64,000 bases of DNA from Lacrimispora sp. BS-2 (GTDB lineage Bacteria > Bacillota > Clostridia > Lachnospirales > Lachnospiraceae). Every line of letters begins with the position of its first letter. The stretch's first letter is position 1. The stretch is taken from contig NZ_CP157940.1 in the NCBI RefSeq assembly GCF_040207125.1, positions 1,488,001-1,552,000 on the forward strand, read 5' to 3'. Both the position numbers and the translations under genes were made by a program. The notes beneath the pieces were generated by a model. That model saw only the letters and a list, made by a program, of their open reading frames with translations. It was not told where the DNA came from and did no database searches. Shown one piece after another: positions 44,034 to 54,486 of this stretch.

Positions 44034-44975
44034 TTACGCCTCTTCTTTCTCTTCTACGTGAAACAATGCGCTTACAAATTCTTTTGCATTGAATTTCTGC
44101 AGGTCATCAAGTTTCTCTCCTACTCCAATGTATTTTACGGGAATCCCCAGCTCCGACTGGATAGCCACCGCGATTCCCCCTTTCGCGGTTCCGTCAAGCT
44201 TTGTAAGGATAATCCCGGTAATATCAGCAACCTCCATAAATTGCTTTGCCTGGACAAGGGCATTTTGTCCTGTGGTCCCGTCAAGTACTACCAGGGTTTC
44301 CCGGTATGCCTCCGGGTATTCCTTATCAATGATCCGGTTGATCTTTTTAAGCTCTTCCATCAGGTTTTTCTTGTTATGAAGGCGGCCTGCAGTATCGCAG
44401 ATTAAAATATCCGCATGTCTGGATTTTGCCGCAGCTACCGCATCAAATACAACTGCCGCCGGATCGGAACCTTCCTGCTGGGCAATGATGTCCACTCCTG
44501 CCCTTTTTGCCCACTCGCTCAGCTGCTCAATGGCTGCCGCACGAAACGTATCCGCTGCAGCTACGATCACCTTTTTTCCGTCATCCTTCATCTGTCCGGC
44601 AAGCTTTCCTACTGATGTGGTCTTTCCCACTCCATTTACGCCGATGATCAAAAGAACGGACCGCCGGTTTTCAAATTCATAGGCATTTTCCCCAAGATCC
44701 ATCTGCTCCATGATGCTGTCCATAAGAAGCTGCTTGCATTCCATGGGATCCTTGATATTTTGTTCCTTTATCTTTTTTCTTAAATCCTCCATAATCGACA
44801 TGGTGGTCTGGATGCCCAGATCTCCCATGATCAGGATTTCTTCAATTTCCTCATAAAACTCATCATCAATGGCTGAAAAACCGCTGAATATGGAATCTAC
44901 GCCCGCGATGATGTTATCCCTTGTCTTCTGCAGCCCAGCAACCAGCTTCCCAAAGAATCCCTTTTTCTCACCCAT
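44034..44975 (-). CDS. ftsY: Signal recognition particle receptor FtsY
   Basis: 313 residues, the short Gram-positive form without an acidic A domain. The NG domain has G1 [14 protein letters not shown]2/G3 [11 protein letters not shown] and [14 protein letters not shown], and G4 [11 protein letters not shown]. It docks ribosome-nascent chains to the membrane. It starts 11 bp after smc ends, as usual in Firmicutes (rnc-smc-ftsY). Confidence 0.96.
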   Translation of the reverse strand: MGEKKGFFGKLVAGLQKTRDNIIAGVDSIFSGFSAIDDEFYEEIEEILIMGDLGIQTTMSIMEDLRKKIKEQNIKDPMECKQLLMDSIMEQMDLGENAYEFENRRSVLLIIGVNGVGKTTSVGKLAGQMKDDGKKVIVAAADTFRAAAIEQLSEWAKRAGVDIIAQQEGSDPAAVVFDAVAAAKSRHADILICDTAGRLHNKKNLMEELKKINRIIDKEYPEAYRETLVVLDGTTGQNALVQAKQFMEVADITGIILTKLDGTAKGGIAVAIQSELGIPVKYIGVGEKLDDLQKFNAKEFVSALFHVEEKEEA

Positions 44976-44986
44976 AGTCGGCCTCC

Positions 44987-47900
44987 TTAACTTTCTAAAT
45001 CTTCTTCAATCAGGTTTACAGATACAAGCGTTGAAACGCCTTTCTCCTGCATGGTAATACCATACAGACGATCTGCAGACACCATGGTGCCACGTCTGTG
45101 TGTAATAACAATAAACTGCGTATTTTTTGTCAGCTTATGCAGGTATTTTGCAAAACGGTCCACATTGGAATCATCAAGAGCTGCTTCGATCTCGTCCAGA
45201 AGGCAGAACGGAGAAGGCTTTAAGTTCTGGATGGCAAACAGCAGCGCAATGGCCGTCAATGCCTTTTCCCCGCCGGAAAGCTGCATCATATTCTGAAGCT
45301 TCTTGCCGGGCGGCTGGGATATGATCTGGATTCCCGCTTCCAGGATATCCTCACCTTCCACCAGCTCCAAAGCACCACGTCCTCCTCCGAAAAGCTCCTT
45401 GAACACCTTGTCAAACTCCATCCGTATTTCACGGAACTTTTCCTCGAATTGTTTTCTCATTCCCGTATCCAGCTCATCGATGATCTTTAACAGGGTACCC
45501 TCTGCGGCTACCAGATCATCGTGCTGGGTCTTCATGAATTCATAACGCTCCGATACCTCTTTGTAATCCTCAATGGCATTGACATTGACATTGCCAAGCT
45601 TCCGGATTTCCTCTTTTAAGGACTGGATCATTCGCTTGATCTCAGGCAGTGACGTCCATTCCTGATTCCTCAAATCCTTTGCAGTGGAAAAAGTCAGTTC
45701 ATATTCATTCCACATGTAATTGACATGGCTCTCCATCCACTCATCAAGCTTTTCCTTCTGGCTTTGGAGGCGGAACAGTTCTTTATCCAAAAGGCTGATC
45801 CTTCCCGTAAGCTCCTCTCTTTTTCGGAATAATTCCTTCTGTTCTCTGGAACTTGCTTCTTTTTGTGTGGACTTCTCGTTTATGATCCCTTCCAACTCTT
45901 CCGAGTATACCTTTTCTTCCTGGATTTTCCCCTTTAATGCCTCAATTTCCTTTTGTTTCTCTTCAATAATGGAATTGGAACCATGGGTCCCGTTTGAAAG
46001 TCCGGAAAGTTCTTCCTCCAGACGGTGAACCTCTTCCTTTACACGCCGGATATTTTCCAGTTCAAAATCATCCTTTTGCTTTAAACCTGAGGTTTTCAGC
46101 TGAACTGATGATAAGTCTTTTAAATACTGTTCCCGGTCTGCCCTGGCAGTTTCAAGCCGGCCATTTAATTGTTCCAGCTCTCCAACTGTTTCCTGGTTCT
46201 GGGTTTCCAGCTTGTCAATGGCTGTAAAAATTTCCTGCTGGCTGGCACCGACCTCCCGTATCTGCTCTTCAAGCTGGCCGTTTTCCCGCTCCAAGTCTCC
46301 GTAGGATTCTTTGATTTCTTCTTTTTTATCTTCAATCCGGCGTATATTTATTTTAACCGTATTTTGTTTTAAATAAAGCTGCTGTTTTTCCGCCCGGATC
46401 TTTTCCAGTTCTTCCCTGCTTTCCCCAAGGAGTCCTTCGTTCATCACCAGTTCTTTTTCCAGCCGCTCCACATCGGTAAGAGCCTTGGAACAGATCTCTT
46501 CCAGTTCTTCCATCTCACGCTTGCGTCCCAAAAGATTGCTTGTGTTCTTAAAAGCACCGCCTGTCATGGAACCGCCTACGCTGAGAAGTTCTCCTTCCAG
46601 GGTTACGATCCTGAAAGAATACTGGAATTTTTTTGCAAGGGCGATGGCGTGTTCAATGGTATCCACCACAACCACACGGCCCAGCAAGTGATTTAAAAGG
46701 CCTTTATACTGGCTATCCGCTTCCACCAGGGTATTAGCAAGTCCCAGAACTCCCGGCTCCGTTAAAGCCCTGTCCTGGCGAAAGGAATCCCTGTTGCCGA
46801 CGCTGGTCAAGGGAAGGAAGGTGGCCCTTCCATACCGGTTTTTCTTTAAGTATTCAATGAGCTGCTTGGCAGTTTCTTCGGAATCAGTAACAATATTCTG
46901 AATGCTTCCGCCAAGAGCAGTCTCAATGGCAATTTCATATTTTTTCGGCACTGTGATCAGATCCGCCACAACCCCATGGATGCCGCGAACCCGGTCCCTT
47001 ACCTCCATGATACGGCGGATGCTGCCGCCATAGCCTTCATACCGTTCCGCAATGTTTCTTAAGGATTCCAGCTTTGTATAACTGGTATGGTATTCCTGCT
47101 GCTTATCATTTAAGTTTTTGTTAAGCCTTTTGACCTCGCCTTGCAGCTCCTCAGCCCGGTTCTCACTGAATGCCTGGGCTTCCTGGCCTTCCGCGATTCT
47201 GGTTTCTATCTCATCTGCTTCCTTTTGAAGAGCTTCCAGCTGTTCTTCCTGTTCCGACTCATCGCTTTTAAATTTCAAAAGCTTCTGGCAAACCTCAGAA
47301 CGGCGCACATTCACCTGTTCCAGCATGGTTTCATACCGCTGCTGTTTTGCGGTCAGGGAAGCTTTTTCATTGAGGATATCAATGATGCCGCTCTTTCCTT
47401 CCTCAATCTGATGCTCTAATAGGTGGATCTTCTCTTCCTCTGAATACAGGACTTCTTCCGCTTCTTTCAGTTCATTTACAGCAGATTTTACCTGGTCGGC
47501 AATCAGGGAACGCTCTTCCTCATAAGTGGCTGCCTGAGTCATTTTCATCTGGATTTCAGAATCAATAGCCCTCATACGGCCGGCAATGTGCTCCGCATTC
47601 ATCTGTTCCGTATTGATCTGTTCCTTTAAAACATTGATCCGGCCTTCCAGGCTTCCCATTTCCATGTTGGATTTATTTTTCTCATTGCCGGCTTTGCTGA
47701 TGGCCTCTTCCAGCTCCGCTAAATAGGTATCCAGTGCATCATATTTTTCCCGGATGCCTTCCGATGTCTGCTTTGCCTCCTCCAGATCACGGGATACAAT
47801 GATTTCCTTTTCCTGGTTTTCCTTTACCTGTACCTGTATTCCCTCTGTCTCCATCAGGAACTGGTTGACATCATACTTTTTTAAATCTTCCTTTAAACGG

Positions 47901-48547
47901 AGATATTCCTTTGCCGCCTCTGATTGCCTTGCAAGGGGGCCTACCTGCTTTTCAAGCTCTGTTAAAATGTCATTCACACGGATGAGATTTTGTTTTTCAT
48001 CTTCAAGCTTTTTCTGGGCAATGAGCTTGCGCCGTTTAAATTTAACAATGCCGGCGGCCTCATCAAATAATTCTCTGCGCTCCTCCGGCTTTCCGCTTAA
48101 AATCTTATCAATCTGTCCCTGTCCGATGATGGAATAGCCTTCCTTTCCGATTCCGGTATCATAGAACAATTCATAAATATCCTTTAAACGGCAGGCACTG
48201 CCATTGATCATGTACTCGCTTTCGCCGGAACGGTATACTCTCCTTGAAACCGTTACCTGGTCATAATCAATGGCCAGATGGTGATCGGAATTATCAAGGG
48301 TAATGGCAACATAGGCAAAGCCCTGTGGCTTTCTTAGTTCTGTTCCGGAGAAAATCACATCCTGCATGTTGGAGCTTCGAAGCTGCTTTACCTTCTGTTC
48401 ACCAAGCACCCAGCGCACGGCATCGGCAACATTGCTCTTGCCGCTGCCGTTAGGGCCTACGATGCCGGTGATCCCGTTATGAAATTCAAAGACGATCTTA
48501 TTGGCAAAAGATTTAAAACCCTGGATTTCAATACTTTTTAAATACAT
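44987..48547 (-). CDS. smc: Chromosome segregation ATPase SMC
   Basis: 1186 residues, full length. Walker [10 protein letters not shown] at 31-39, two long coiled coils (about 170-500 and 680-1020), a hinge between them (about 515-670, with [19 protein letters not shown]), the signature LSGGEKAL and Walker [15 protein letters not shown] near the C-terminus. With ScpA/ScpB it compacts and segregates the chromosome. All motifs look intact. Confidence 0.97.
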   Translation of the reverse strand: MYLKSIEIQGFKSFANKIVFEFHNGITGIVGPNGSGKSNVADAVRWVLGEQKVKQLRSSNMQDVIFSGTELRKPQGFAYVAITLDNSDHHLAIDYDQVTVSRRVYRSGESEYMINGSACRLKDIYELFYDTGIGKEGYSIIGQGQIDKILSGKPEERRELFDEAAGIVKFKRRKLIAQKKLEDEKQNLIRVNDILTELEKQVGPLARQSEAAKEYLRLKEDLKKYDVNQFLMETEGIQVQVKENQEKEIIVSRDLEEAKQTSEGIREKYDALDTYLAELEEAISKAGNEKNKSNMEMGSLEGRINVLKEQINTEQMNAEHIAGRMRAIDSEIQMKMTQAATYEEERSLIADQVKSAVNELKEAEEVLYSEEEKIHLLEHQIEEGKSGIIDILNEKASLTAKQQRYETMLEQVNVRRSEVCQKLLKFKSDESEQEEQLEALQKEADEIETRIAEGQEAQAFSENRAEELQGEVKRLNKNLNDKQQEYHTSYTKLESLRNIAERYEGYGGSIRRIMEVRDRVRGIHGVVADLITVPKKYEIAIETALGGSIQNIVTDSEETAKQLIEYLKKNRYGRATFLPLTSVGNRDSFRQDRALTEPGVLGLANTLVEADSQYKGLLNHLLGRVVVVDTIEHAIALAKKFQYSFRIVTLEGELLSVGGSMTGGAFKNTSNLLGRKREMEELEEICSKALTDVERLEKELVMNEGLLGESREELEKIRAEKQQLYLKQNTVKINIRRIEDKKEEIKESYGDLERENGQLEEQIREVGASQQEIFTAIDKLETQNQETVGELEQLNGRLETARADREQYLKDLSSVQLKTSGLKQKDDFELENIRRVKEEVHRLEEELSGLSNGTHGSNSIIEEKQKEIEALKGKIQEEKVYSEELEGIINEKSTQKEASSREQKELFRKREELTGRISLLDKELFRLQSQKEKLDEWMESHVNYMWNEYELTFSTAKDLRNQEWTSLPEIKRMIQSLKEEIRKLGNVNVNAIEDYKEVSERYEFMKTQHDDLVAAEGTLLKIIDELDTGMRKQFEEKFREIRMEFDKVFKELFGGGRGALELVEGEDILEAGIQIISQPPGKKLQNMMQLSGGEKALTAIALLFAIQNLKPSPFCLLDEIEAALDDSNVDRFAKYLHKLTKNTQFIVITHRRGTMVSADRLYGITMQEKGVSTLVSVNLIEEDLES

Positions 48548-48588
48548 ATTTCACTCCGACAGGCTTCACAGGGCCTGCCCTTTCTTTT

Positions 48589-48650
48589 CCTTATTATTGT
48601 CCATGCTTTCCGTACATAGAGGTATACCCGCAGGGTGTTTCCTTATTGTT
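48589..48650 (-). repeat. 62-bp repeat, copy 1 (3' end of rnc)
   Basis: Aligned without gaps, this segment and 49673-49734 match at roughly three quarters of their 62 positions. It forms the last codons and stop region of rnc, and both copies are read in the same frame (tails of the pattern ETPxGxTxMxxKxGQ). Confidence 0.65.
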
Positions 48651-49337
48651 GTCCATTCCCTTAAGGCTGAGAATCCCATGATAGGCTGCCACCTGCTCTG
48701 CTGCCTTTTTCGTCCGTCCGGTCCCCTGGCCGATCACCTCCTGGCCTATGAGGACCTGAGTCTCAAATACCTTGTTATGATCCGGTCCCTCTTCCCGCAA
48801 AAGCTCATAGCTCAAAGGCTCTTCTGTCTTACTCTGTACGATCTCCTGCAAGATAGTCTTGCTATCATAAAAGAGCTGCTTATGTTCCAGATCATTCATG
48901 ATGAAACGAAGGATAAACTCTTTTGCATTAGCAAAACCACCGTCCAGATAAATGGCCCCAATCAGCGCTTCCATAGCATCAGAAACAATCGACGCACGTC
49001 CCCTGCCTCCGGTGGCTTCTTCCCCCCTGCCTAAAAGCAGATACTCTCCAAGCCTTATATCCTCTGCACAATAGGCAAGAGTCGGCTCGCAGACGATACT
49101 GGCACGTATCTTTGTCAAATCACCCTCCGGCTTTTCCGGATATTTGTGATACAGACAGTCACTGGAAACCACCTCAAGCACAGAGTCGCCCAAAAACTCC
49201 AGGCGTTCGTTGCATTCCAGCTTATTTAACCGGTGTTCATTGGCATAGGAGCTGTGGGTCATGGCCTGTGTCATAAGATGCTTGTCCGAAAAATGGTAGC
49301 CGATCCGCTCCTCCAGTTCTTTTAAATTCCTGCTCAT
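48594..49337 (-). CDS. rnc: Ribonuclease III
   Basis: 247 residues from the ATG at 49337, seven bases after AGAGG; an adjacent ATG at 49340 is possible, and a longer frame to 49406 is unlikely. The catalytic signature NERLEFLGDSVLEVV is complete and a dsRNA-binding domain occupies about 160-230. It processes rRNA precursors. The last 17-19 residues (ETPCGYTSMYGKHGQ) extend past the normal family end and match the tail of PlsX, two genes upstream in the operon. Confidence 0.95.
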   Translation of the reverse strand: MSRNLKELEERIGYHFSDKHLMTQAMTHSSYANEHRLNKLECNERLEFLGDSVLEVVSSDCLYHKYPEKPEGDLTKIRASIVCEPTLAYCAEDIRLGEYLLLGRGEEATGGRGRASIVSDAMEALIGAIYLDGGFANAKEFILRFIMNDLEHKQLFYDSKTILQEIVQSKTEEPLSYELLREEGPDHNKVFETQVLIGQEVIGQGTGRTKKAAEQVAAYHGILSLKGMDNNKETPCGYTSMYGKHGQ

Positions 49338-49364
49338 CATACACCTCTTCTCATTATGAAAGAA

Positions 49365-49401
49365 GGTGCTGCGGACAGACCCAAAGGTCCCCGGCAGCAC
49401 C
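49365..49401 (-). terminator. Hairpin between acpP and rnc
   Basis: GGTGCTGC/GCAGCACC stem extended by GG/CC pairs, followed on the minus strand by TTCTTTC. A likely partial terminator after acpP, allowing high acyl-carrier-protein levels. Confidence 0.55.
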
Positions 49402-49409
49402 CACATCTA

Positions 49410-49640
49410 TTAATTTAAAGCATTCTTGATCTGTTCTACTGCGTCATTGACACTTACGATGTTTTCTGCCACTTCCGTTGGAATCTCAATATCAAATTCC
49501 TCCTCAATGCCCATAATGATCTGGAACACATCAAGGGAGTCAGCGCCAAGGTCATCCACAAATGTGGAGTTCATGGTCACCTCATCCGGCTCAATATTTA
49601 ATACCTCTGCAATTATGTTCTGTAACTTCTCAAATTCCAT
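49410..49640 (-). CDS. acpP: Acyl carrier protein
   Basis: 76 residues from the ATG at 49640, after GGAAGGAAAAGAG. The phosphopantetheine-attachment Ser is S35 in DLGADSLDV. Acidic helical protein that carries growing fatty acyl chains. It lies between plsX and rnc. The frame is open further upstream into plsX, but that part has the wrong character for ACP. Confidence 0.96.
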   Translation of the reverse strand: MEFEKLQNIIAEVLNIEPDEVTMNSTFVDDLGADSLDVFQIIMGIEEEFDIEIPTEVAENIVSVNDAVEQIKNALN

Positions 49641-49672
49641 CTCTTTTCCTTCCTCTCTCCTATTCTTGATTT

Positions 49673-49734
49673 CCTTATTCCTGCCCATTCTTTTTGGGCA
49701 TAAAGGTATGCCCGGAGGGCGTTTCATCATTCTT
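49673..49734 (-). repeat. 62-bp repeat, copy 2 (3' end of plsX)
   Basis: Second copy of the segment at 48589-48650, covering the last codons of plsX. It contains the hairpin GGGCATA-AAGG-TATGCCC, which is degraded in copy 1. Confidence 0.65.
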
Positions 49735-50727
49735 TTTAAGACTTTCTCTTATCTTATCATTAATCCCCTGTTCTTTGAAGGTTACGCACTGAAGTATGGA
49801 GTTCTTCACTTCTACTGCCTTTGAATTCCCATGGGTTTTTACAACCAAGCCATTAAGTCCTAACAGCGGCGCACCGCCGTGTTCAGATACATCAAATGAT
49901 TTCAGGCTTTCCTTCAAAGCAGGCTTTACAAGCAGCGCTCCGATTTTGCTCCTTAAACTTCCCATCATACCGCGTTTTACCTTATTAATTAAGGTCGCTC
50001 CAACTCCTTCGTAAAGCTTCAGGATTACATTGCCTACAAATGCCTCACAAATAATGACATCTGCACCGCCATGCGGAATCTCCCTGGCTTCGATGCTTCC
50101 GGTAAAATGGATATCCTTGCACTCCTTTAACAGTGGAAAGGTTTCTTTTACAAGCGCATTTCCCTTTTCTTCTTCTGCGCCGATATTAACGATAGCCACT
50201 CTTGGATTCTTGACTCCCACTACATGCTCCATGTAAAGGGATCCCATCCTGGCAAACTGTACCAAGTGGGATGGTCTTGCATCCACATTGGCTCCGCAGT
50301 CAATCAGCAGGGAAACGCCTTTTTCCGTTGGGATAAGCGGTGCCAGCGGTGGTCTTTCCACCCCTCTTATCCGTCCGACAATTACCTGTCCGCCAACCAG
50401 TATAGCGCCGGAACTGCCAGCCGATACAAATGCATCCGCTTGCCTTTGTTTTACCAGATTCATCCCCACAACGATGGAAGAATCTTTCTTCTTTCGTATG
50501 GCGTTAACCGGAGGTTCATCCGTCTCGATTACCTCTGACGCATTCACAATCTGTATCTGATCCTTTTGATACGTATGTTTCTTTAACTCCTCTGATACAA
50601 TATGCTCCTGCCCTACTAAGAGAACCTGGATTTCTTTATTCGCGTTCACCGCCTCTACGGCTCCGGCTACCATCTCTACCGGTGCATAGTCACCGCCCAT
50701 GGCGTCAACAGCTACTTTTATCATCAT
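49675..50727 (-). CDS. plsX: Phosphate acyltransferase PlsX
   Basis: 350 residues. It begins [16 protein letters not shown], the PlsX signature, with [15 protein letters not shown] and [14 protein letters not shown] further on. It makes acyl-phosphate from acyl-ACP for phospholipid synthesis. AAAGGAG serves either of two adjacent ATG codons (50727 or 50724). The C-terminal tail [16 protein letters not shown] is an extension shared with RNase III. The rpmF gene often found upstream of plsX is absent; the 93 bp to the MATE gene are AT-rich and hold nothing else. Confidence 0.95.
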   Translation of the reverse strand: MMIKVAVDAMGGDYAPVEMVAGAVEAVNANKEIQVLLVGQEHIVSEELKKHTYQKDQIQIVNASEVIETDEPPVNAIRKKKDSSIVVGMNLVKQRQADAFVSAGSSGAILVGGQVIVGRIRGVERPPLAPLIPTEKGVSLLIDCGANVDARPSHLVQFARMGSLYMEHVVGVKNPRVAIVNIGAEEEKGNALVKETFPLLKECKDIHFTGSIEAREIPHGGADVIICEAFVGNVILKLYEGVGATLINKVKRGMMGSLRSKIGALLVKPALKESLKSFDVSEHGGAPLLGLNGLVVKTHGNSKAVEVKNSILQCVTFKEQGINDKIRESLKKNDETPSGHTFMPKKNGQE

Positions 50728-50820
50728 GATTCTCCTTTCAAATATCGCCTAAGATAATCTATTACATAATATACTAAATATTATACTATAAATCAATAAT
50801 AAATTAAGAAAAATAAAAGA

Positions 50821-52179
50821 TCAGACAGGACCTTGGCTTTCCCTGTTTTTTTCCACCTTTTTCATAATATAGACATATGAAATTAATGTAAACAGCCCGG
50901 CGCTTAACCAAGCAGCCGGATCACAGGCACAGGCTAAGGGAAAACTTAAAAGCCTGATCGCCACTGCAGCTGTTACCAGTCTGGCAACAAGCTCTACAAC
51001 TCCTCCCAGCATGGGAAGAAAGCCATAACCGCATCCCTGCATGGTGTTTCTGAATATGAAAATCATTCCAAGAGGAATATAAAAAACAGAACATAGATAA
51101 ATATAGGTTTTCGCCCATGGAAGCATTTCCGTTATATCCACATCTCCAGAGAAAAACAGCCTTAAAGCATAGGGAAGGGCTAAGCAGACAATAACAGAAC
51201 AAAGAACCGAATACACCACCCCCGTCCCAAGCACCAGCCTGACGCCATGGCGGATTCTTCCTATGTCACCCTTTCCGTAATTTTGACCCGAATACGTAGC
51301 CATTGTCTGACCCATGGCAAGCATTCCCTGAATGACCATGCCCTGAAACTTATTGGCGGCCGTATAGGCTGCTACTGCGGTTGAACCGAATAAATTAACA
51401 GCCGACTGCATGATGATGGTTCCTGATGCAGTGATTCCAAACTGAAGAGCCATGGGAATTCCCACGGAAAGCTGGTGCCTTGTATCCGTCTCATTCAGTT
51501 TCCAGTGATTCCTCTTTGGAGTTAAAACCGGCACCTTTTTATAGATATAGAAGATACACAGGATTGCGGATATCCCCTGAGAAAGATTGGTCGCCCAGGC
51601 AGCTCCGGCCACTCCCATTTTAAACTTAATAATAAAAACAAGGTCCAGCACCACGTTTAAGCAGGCGGAAAACATCAGGAACAAAAGAGGGCTCCGGCTG
51701 TTTCCAACGGAACGGAGATAAGAGGAAAACAGATTGTAAAATACATTTGCAATAATTCCCATACAAATGATGGAAATGTAGGTATAAGCATCCTCGAAAA
51801 TATCCCCGGGTGTGTTCATAGCCCTTAATAGTGTTCTCATGAAGGCCAGGCTTAATACTGTCATGGCCGCAACAACAAAAAATGACAGGATGATCCCGTT
51901 AGCCACAGAGCGCTTCGCACCATTTTCATCCCCTGCCCCAAAGCGCTGGCTGGTAAGAACCGTAAATCCGGTGCTCATTCCCTGGGAAAATCCAATAACC
52001 AGAAACATGATAGTACCGGTGGAGCCTACTGCGGCCAGGGCATCCGGCCCAACAAAACGGCCGACAATAATGGTATCTGCCATGTTATAAAGCTGCTGAA
52101 AAATATTTCCCATTAGAAGCGGAAGCGTAAATTTTAAAATGATCGGAAGAGGATTGCCTCTTGTCATATCGGTTTCCAT
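50821..52179 (-). CDS. MATE family efflux transporter
   Basis: 452 residues with about twelve membrane spans in two halves. GNIFQQLYNMADTIIVGRFVG near residue 24 and the matching internal QGMVIQGMLAMGQTMATYSGQN of the second half are typical of MATE proteins, which export cationic drugs in exchange for H+ or Na+. Only a poor ribosome site (AGGAT) precedes the ATG. Substrate unknown. Confidence 0.92.
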   Translation of the reverse strand: METDMTRGNPLPIILKFTLPLLMGNIFQQLYNMADTIIVGRFVGPDALAAVGSTGTIMFLVIGFSQGMSTGFTVLTSQRFGAGDENGAKRSVANGIILSFFVVAAMTVLSLAFMRTLLRAMNTPGDIFEDAYTYISIICMGIIANVFYNLFSSYLRSVGNSRSPLLFLMFSACLNVVLDLVFIIKFKMGVAGAAWATNLSQGISAILCIFYIYKKVPVLTPKRNHWKLNETDTRHQLSVGIPMALQFGITASGTIIMQSAVNLFGSTAVAAYTAANKFQGMVIQGMLAMGQTMATYSGQNYGKGDIGRIRHGVRLVLGTGVVYSVLCSVIVCLALPYALRLFFSGDVDITEMLPWAKTYIYLCSVFYIPLGMIFIFRNTMQGCGYGFLPMLGGVVELVARLVTAAVAIRLLSFPLACACDPAAWLSAGLFTLISYVYIMKKVEKNRESQGPV

Positions 52180-52285
52180 TTTTTTCCATCCTATGTTTAA
52201 AAATTATATCCTCTTTTAAGAGGCGCATGGGTTATTTTATCACGTTCCCCGCCAGTTGTCACTCCTTTTCAAAAAATCATAAATT

Positions 52286-53239
52286 CTATTCATAAACCGC
52301 AGCCATAACAGCTCCATAATCCCCTATCTTCTCACCTAACCGGGCCGGCACGATCCTGCACGCGGCTGCAGAAGAGGCAAGAGCCTCCTTACGGATTTCA
52401 TCCCACATAGCTGTTTCCATGAATTCATGGGCTCTGGCGTATATGCTGCCGGCAACGATTACCTCCGGATTCAGGATATCGATAAGCATGGACAGTCCTC
52501 TTCCGAAATACGTTCCTGACTCACTCAATAATTCTGCGGCATCCTCATGGCCGGCCCTGGCGGCCTCTGCCACATCCTTTGCCCTGATCTTCTCCATTTC
52601 TCCTGTCTGAAAGGATGCCTTTTTTCCTTCCTTTTCCATCTGCTCCGCCTTATGTACTGCCATTTGCCGGATTCCGCCGCCGCTGCAAAATCCTTCCATG
52701 CTCCCTGCCTTTCCATATCCCACCGGCCCATCCTCCTTAAGGCGGACATGCCCCACTTCTCCTGCCATGCCGCAGGCTCCAGTATATAAACGTCCATTTA
52801 AAATAAACCCCGCGCCAAGGCCGGTGCCAAAGGTGAGGAATATCATATGAAGAGATCCTTTTCCGGCCCCATATTTCCATTCGGCAAGGGCACAGGCATC
52901 GGCATCGTTTAACATCCTGGCAGGCATTTGAAGCTTTACCGACAGATAAGAAACAACGGGAACATCATCCCACCCCGGCAGGTTAGGCGGAGAGCAGATG
53001 ACCGTGCGGTCAGGGCTCAACGGCCCTCCGCAGGATATCCCGATGCGGCAGTGAGACCGGGAGACCTCATGGGTTTTAAGCATCCCTTCCCCATAACCAC
53101 ATAAGGTATCCAACACGGCTCTCCAGTCTGATGTTGTCTGTATTTCCTTCCGGTCAATCCATATAATCGTATCGCCTTCCAGGCGGCAAAGAAACACCGC
53201 ACACTTTGTTCCTCCAATATCAAATCCCACTATATGCAT
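52286..53239 (-). CDS. ROK family sugar kinase
   Basis: 317 residues. The ATP-binding FDIGGTKCAVFLC (residues 5-17), the sugar-binding LNDADACALAEW and the GTGLGAG loop are intact. The three zinc-ligand cysteines of the classical ROK motif are replaced (the aligned stretch is VGYGKAGSMEGFCSGGG), as in a subset of ROK kinases. It follows the binding-protein gene of the ribose-type ABC operon by 167 bp and probably phosphorylates the sugar carried by it. Confidence 0.88.
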   Translation of the reverse strand: MHIVGFDIGGTKCAVFLCRLEGDTIIWIDRKEIQTTSDWRAVLDTLCGYGEGMLKTHEVSRSHCRIGISCGGPLSPDRTVICSPPNLPGWDDVPVVSYLSVKLQMPARMLNDADACALAEWKYGAGKGSLHMIFLTFGTGLGAGFILNGRLYTGACGMAGEVGHVRLKEDGPVGYGKAGSMEGFCSGGGIRQMAVHKAEQMEKEGKKASFQTGEMEKIRAKDVAEAARAGHEDAAELLSESGTYFGRGLSMLIDILNPEVIVAGSIYARAHEFMETAMWDEIRKEALASSAAACRIVPARLGEKIGDYGAVMAAVYE

Positions 53240-53336
53240 CGTAATACCTCAGTCCTTCTATTATTATAAGTAAATTTGATTCGCCTGACATCTCGTCTGG
53301 CAGCGGTTTTACCTTCATTAAGAAAAATATGCCAAC

Positions 53337-53367
53337 AGAGCAGGAACCGAAATACCGGCCCTGCTCT
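53337..53367 (-). terminator. Terminator after the sugar-binding protein gene
   Basis: An 8-bp stem (AGAGCAGG/CCTGCTCT) with a 15-nt loop, followed on the minus strand by GTTGGCATATTTTTC. The T tract starts late, so read-through into the ROK gene is likely. Confidence 0.5.
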
Positions 53368-53406
53368 TTCACTGTTATGAAATATATCTGCGCTTATACC
53401 CGCATT

Positions 53407-54414
53407 TTATTTTATTGCTTCTTTTGTGAGGACGGAAACTCCTGTGTCTAAGTTCTTGTCTCCTGTATCCTTGCCTTCCAGGGCATTAACCGCTGTCTTC
53501 ACTCCTTCATATCCCATAACATCAGGATTCTGAGCCATGGTTGCCAGGAGATAGCCTTCCTTAATCAGCTGAAGGATCATGTCGGATTTGTCAAAGCCTA
53601 CGCCGATCACAGTCTCGCCTGCTTCCTGAATGGCATTGCCGGTTCCTACGGTAGAGCCTTCATTGGCTCCGAAAATGCCTACGCAGCCCTGGGTGATATA
53701 GTTTGCAGCAATATCCTTGGATTTTGCCGCATCGCCTTCTCCGTACTGAGTTTCCAGAATCTCAAATTTTGTTCCCTCAAATGCAGAACGGAAGCCTTCT
53801 TCTCTGGCTACTGTGGATGCGGTTGCAGCATTCACATTTACGATGCCGATCTTGCCTGATTCAATTCCATTAGCCTTTAAGGCTTTGATCATTTCTTCGC
53901 CTGCAGTTTTTCCGGCAGCTTTGTTATCTGTTGCAAGGGTCTGGACCGCCGGCAGGGATGCTGCGGAATCTACGTATACCACCTTCACTCCTGCGTCCAT
54001 GGCTTCCTGTAACGATGCTGTCACTGCATCAGGGCCATTTGCCGCCAGTAAAATGGCTTCAGCGCCTCCTGCTACGGCATTGTTGATGCATTCGATCTGC
54101 TTTGCGTCATCCTTTACATCAGGAGCCAGCCACTTATAATCTACATTTCCAAGCTCCTTTACGGCCTTCTGGGCGCCTGCATCCACGTTTACCCAGTGCT
54201 GGTCCATTTGATCCATGGTGATTAAGTAAACCTTGTGTGAGCCTCCGCCGGAAGCTGCCTCTTTCGCAGTTTCTTCTGTTGTAGCTGCAGCTTCCGTTGC
54301 AGTCTCAGTTGTTGCCCCAGTGGTAGCTGCCGCCTCTTTTTGCCCGCTGCTGCAGCCTGCCATAGAGGCAATCACTCCCATAGAAAGAATAGCCGCCAAT
54401 ACTTTCCGCTTCAT
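53407..54414 (-). CDS. Sugar ABC substrate-binding lipoprotein (ribose type)
   Basis: 335 residues. Signal peptide with lipobox MAGC (Cys21), a low-complexity Ala/Thr/Glu linker (about 25-58), and a periplasmic-binding-protein type I domain (YLITMDQMDQHWVNVDAG, EAILLAANGPDAVTASL, FGANEGSTVGTGNA). The QHWVN sequence binds sugars in xylose/ribose-type proteins. It is the third gene of ATPase-permease-SBP. Confidence 0.92.
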   Translation of the reverse strand: MKRKVLAAILSMGVIASMAGCSSGQKEAAATTGATTETATEAAATTEETAKEAASGGGSHKVYLITMDQMDQHWVNVDAGAQKAVKELGNVDYKWLAPDVKDDAKQIECINNAVAGGAEAILLAANGPDAVTASLQEAMDAGVKVVYVDSAASLPAVQTLATDNKAAGKTAGEEMIKALKANGIESGKIGIVNVNAATASTVAREEGFRSAFEGTKFEILETQYGEGDAAKSKDIAANYITQGCVGIFGANEGSTVGTGNAIQEAGETVIGVGFDKSDMILQLIKEGYLLATMAQNPDVMGYEGVKTAVNALEGKDTGDKNLDTGVSVLTKEAIK

Positions 54415-54486
54415 AAACCTTTTCCTCCTTAAATTTGAATATTTTATAGTCTGCCTATATCAAAGCCTCAGGCTCCAATACCTTGT

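Noticed and set aside
44987..48547. Many antisense frames of 60-130 codons inside smc
   Set aside because: They are mirror frames of the Leu/Glu/Lys-rich coiled coil and lack start signals; smc itself is intact.
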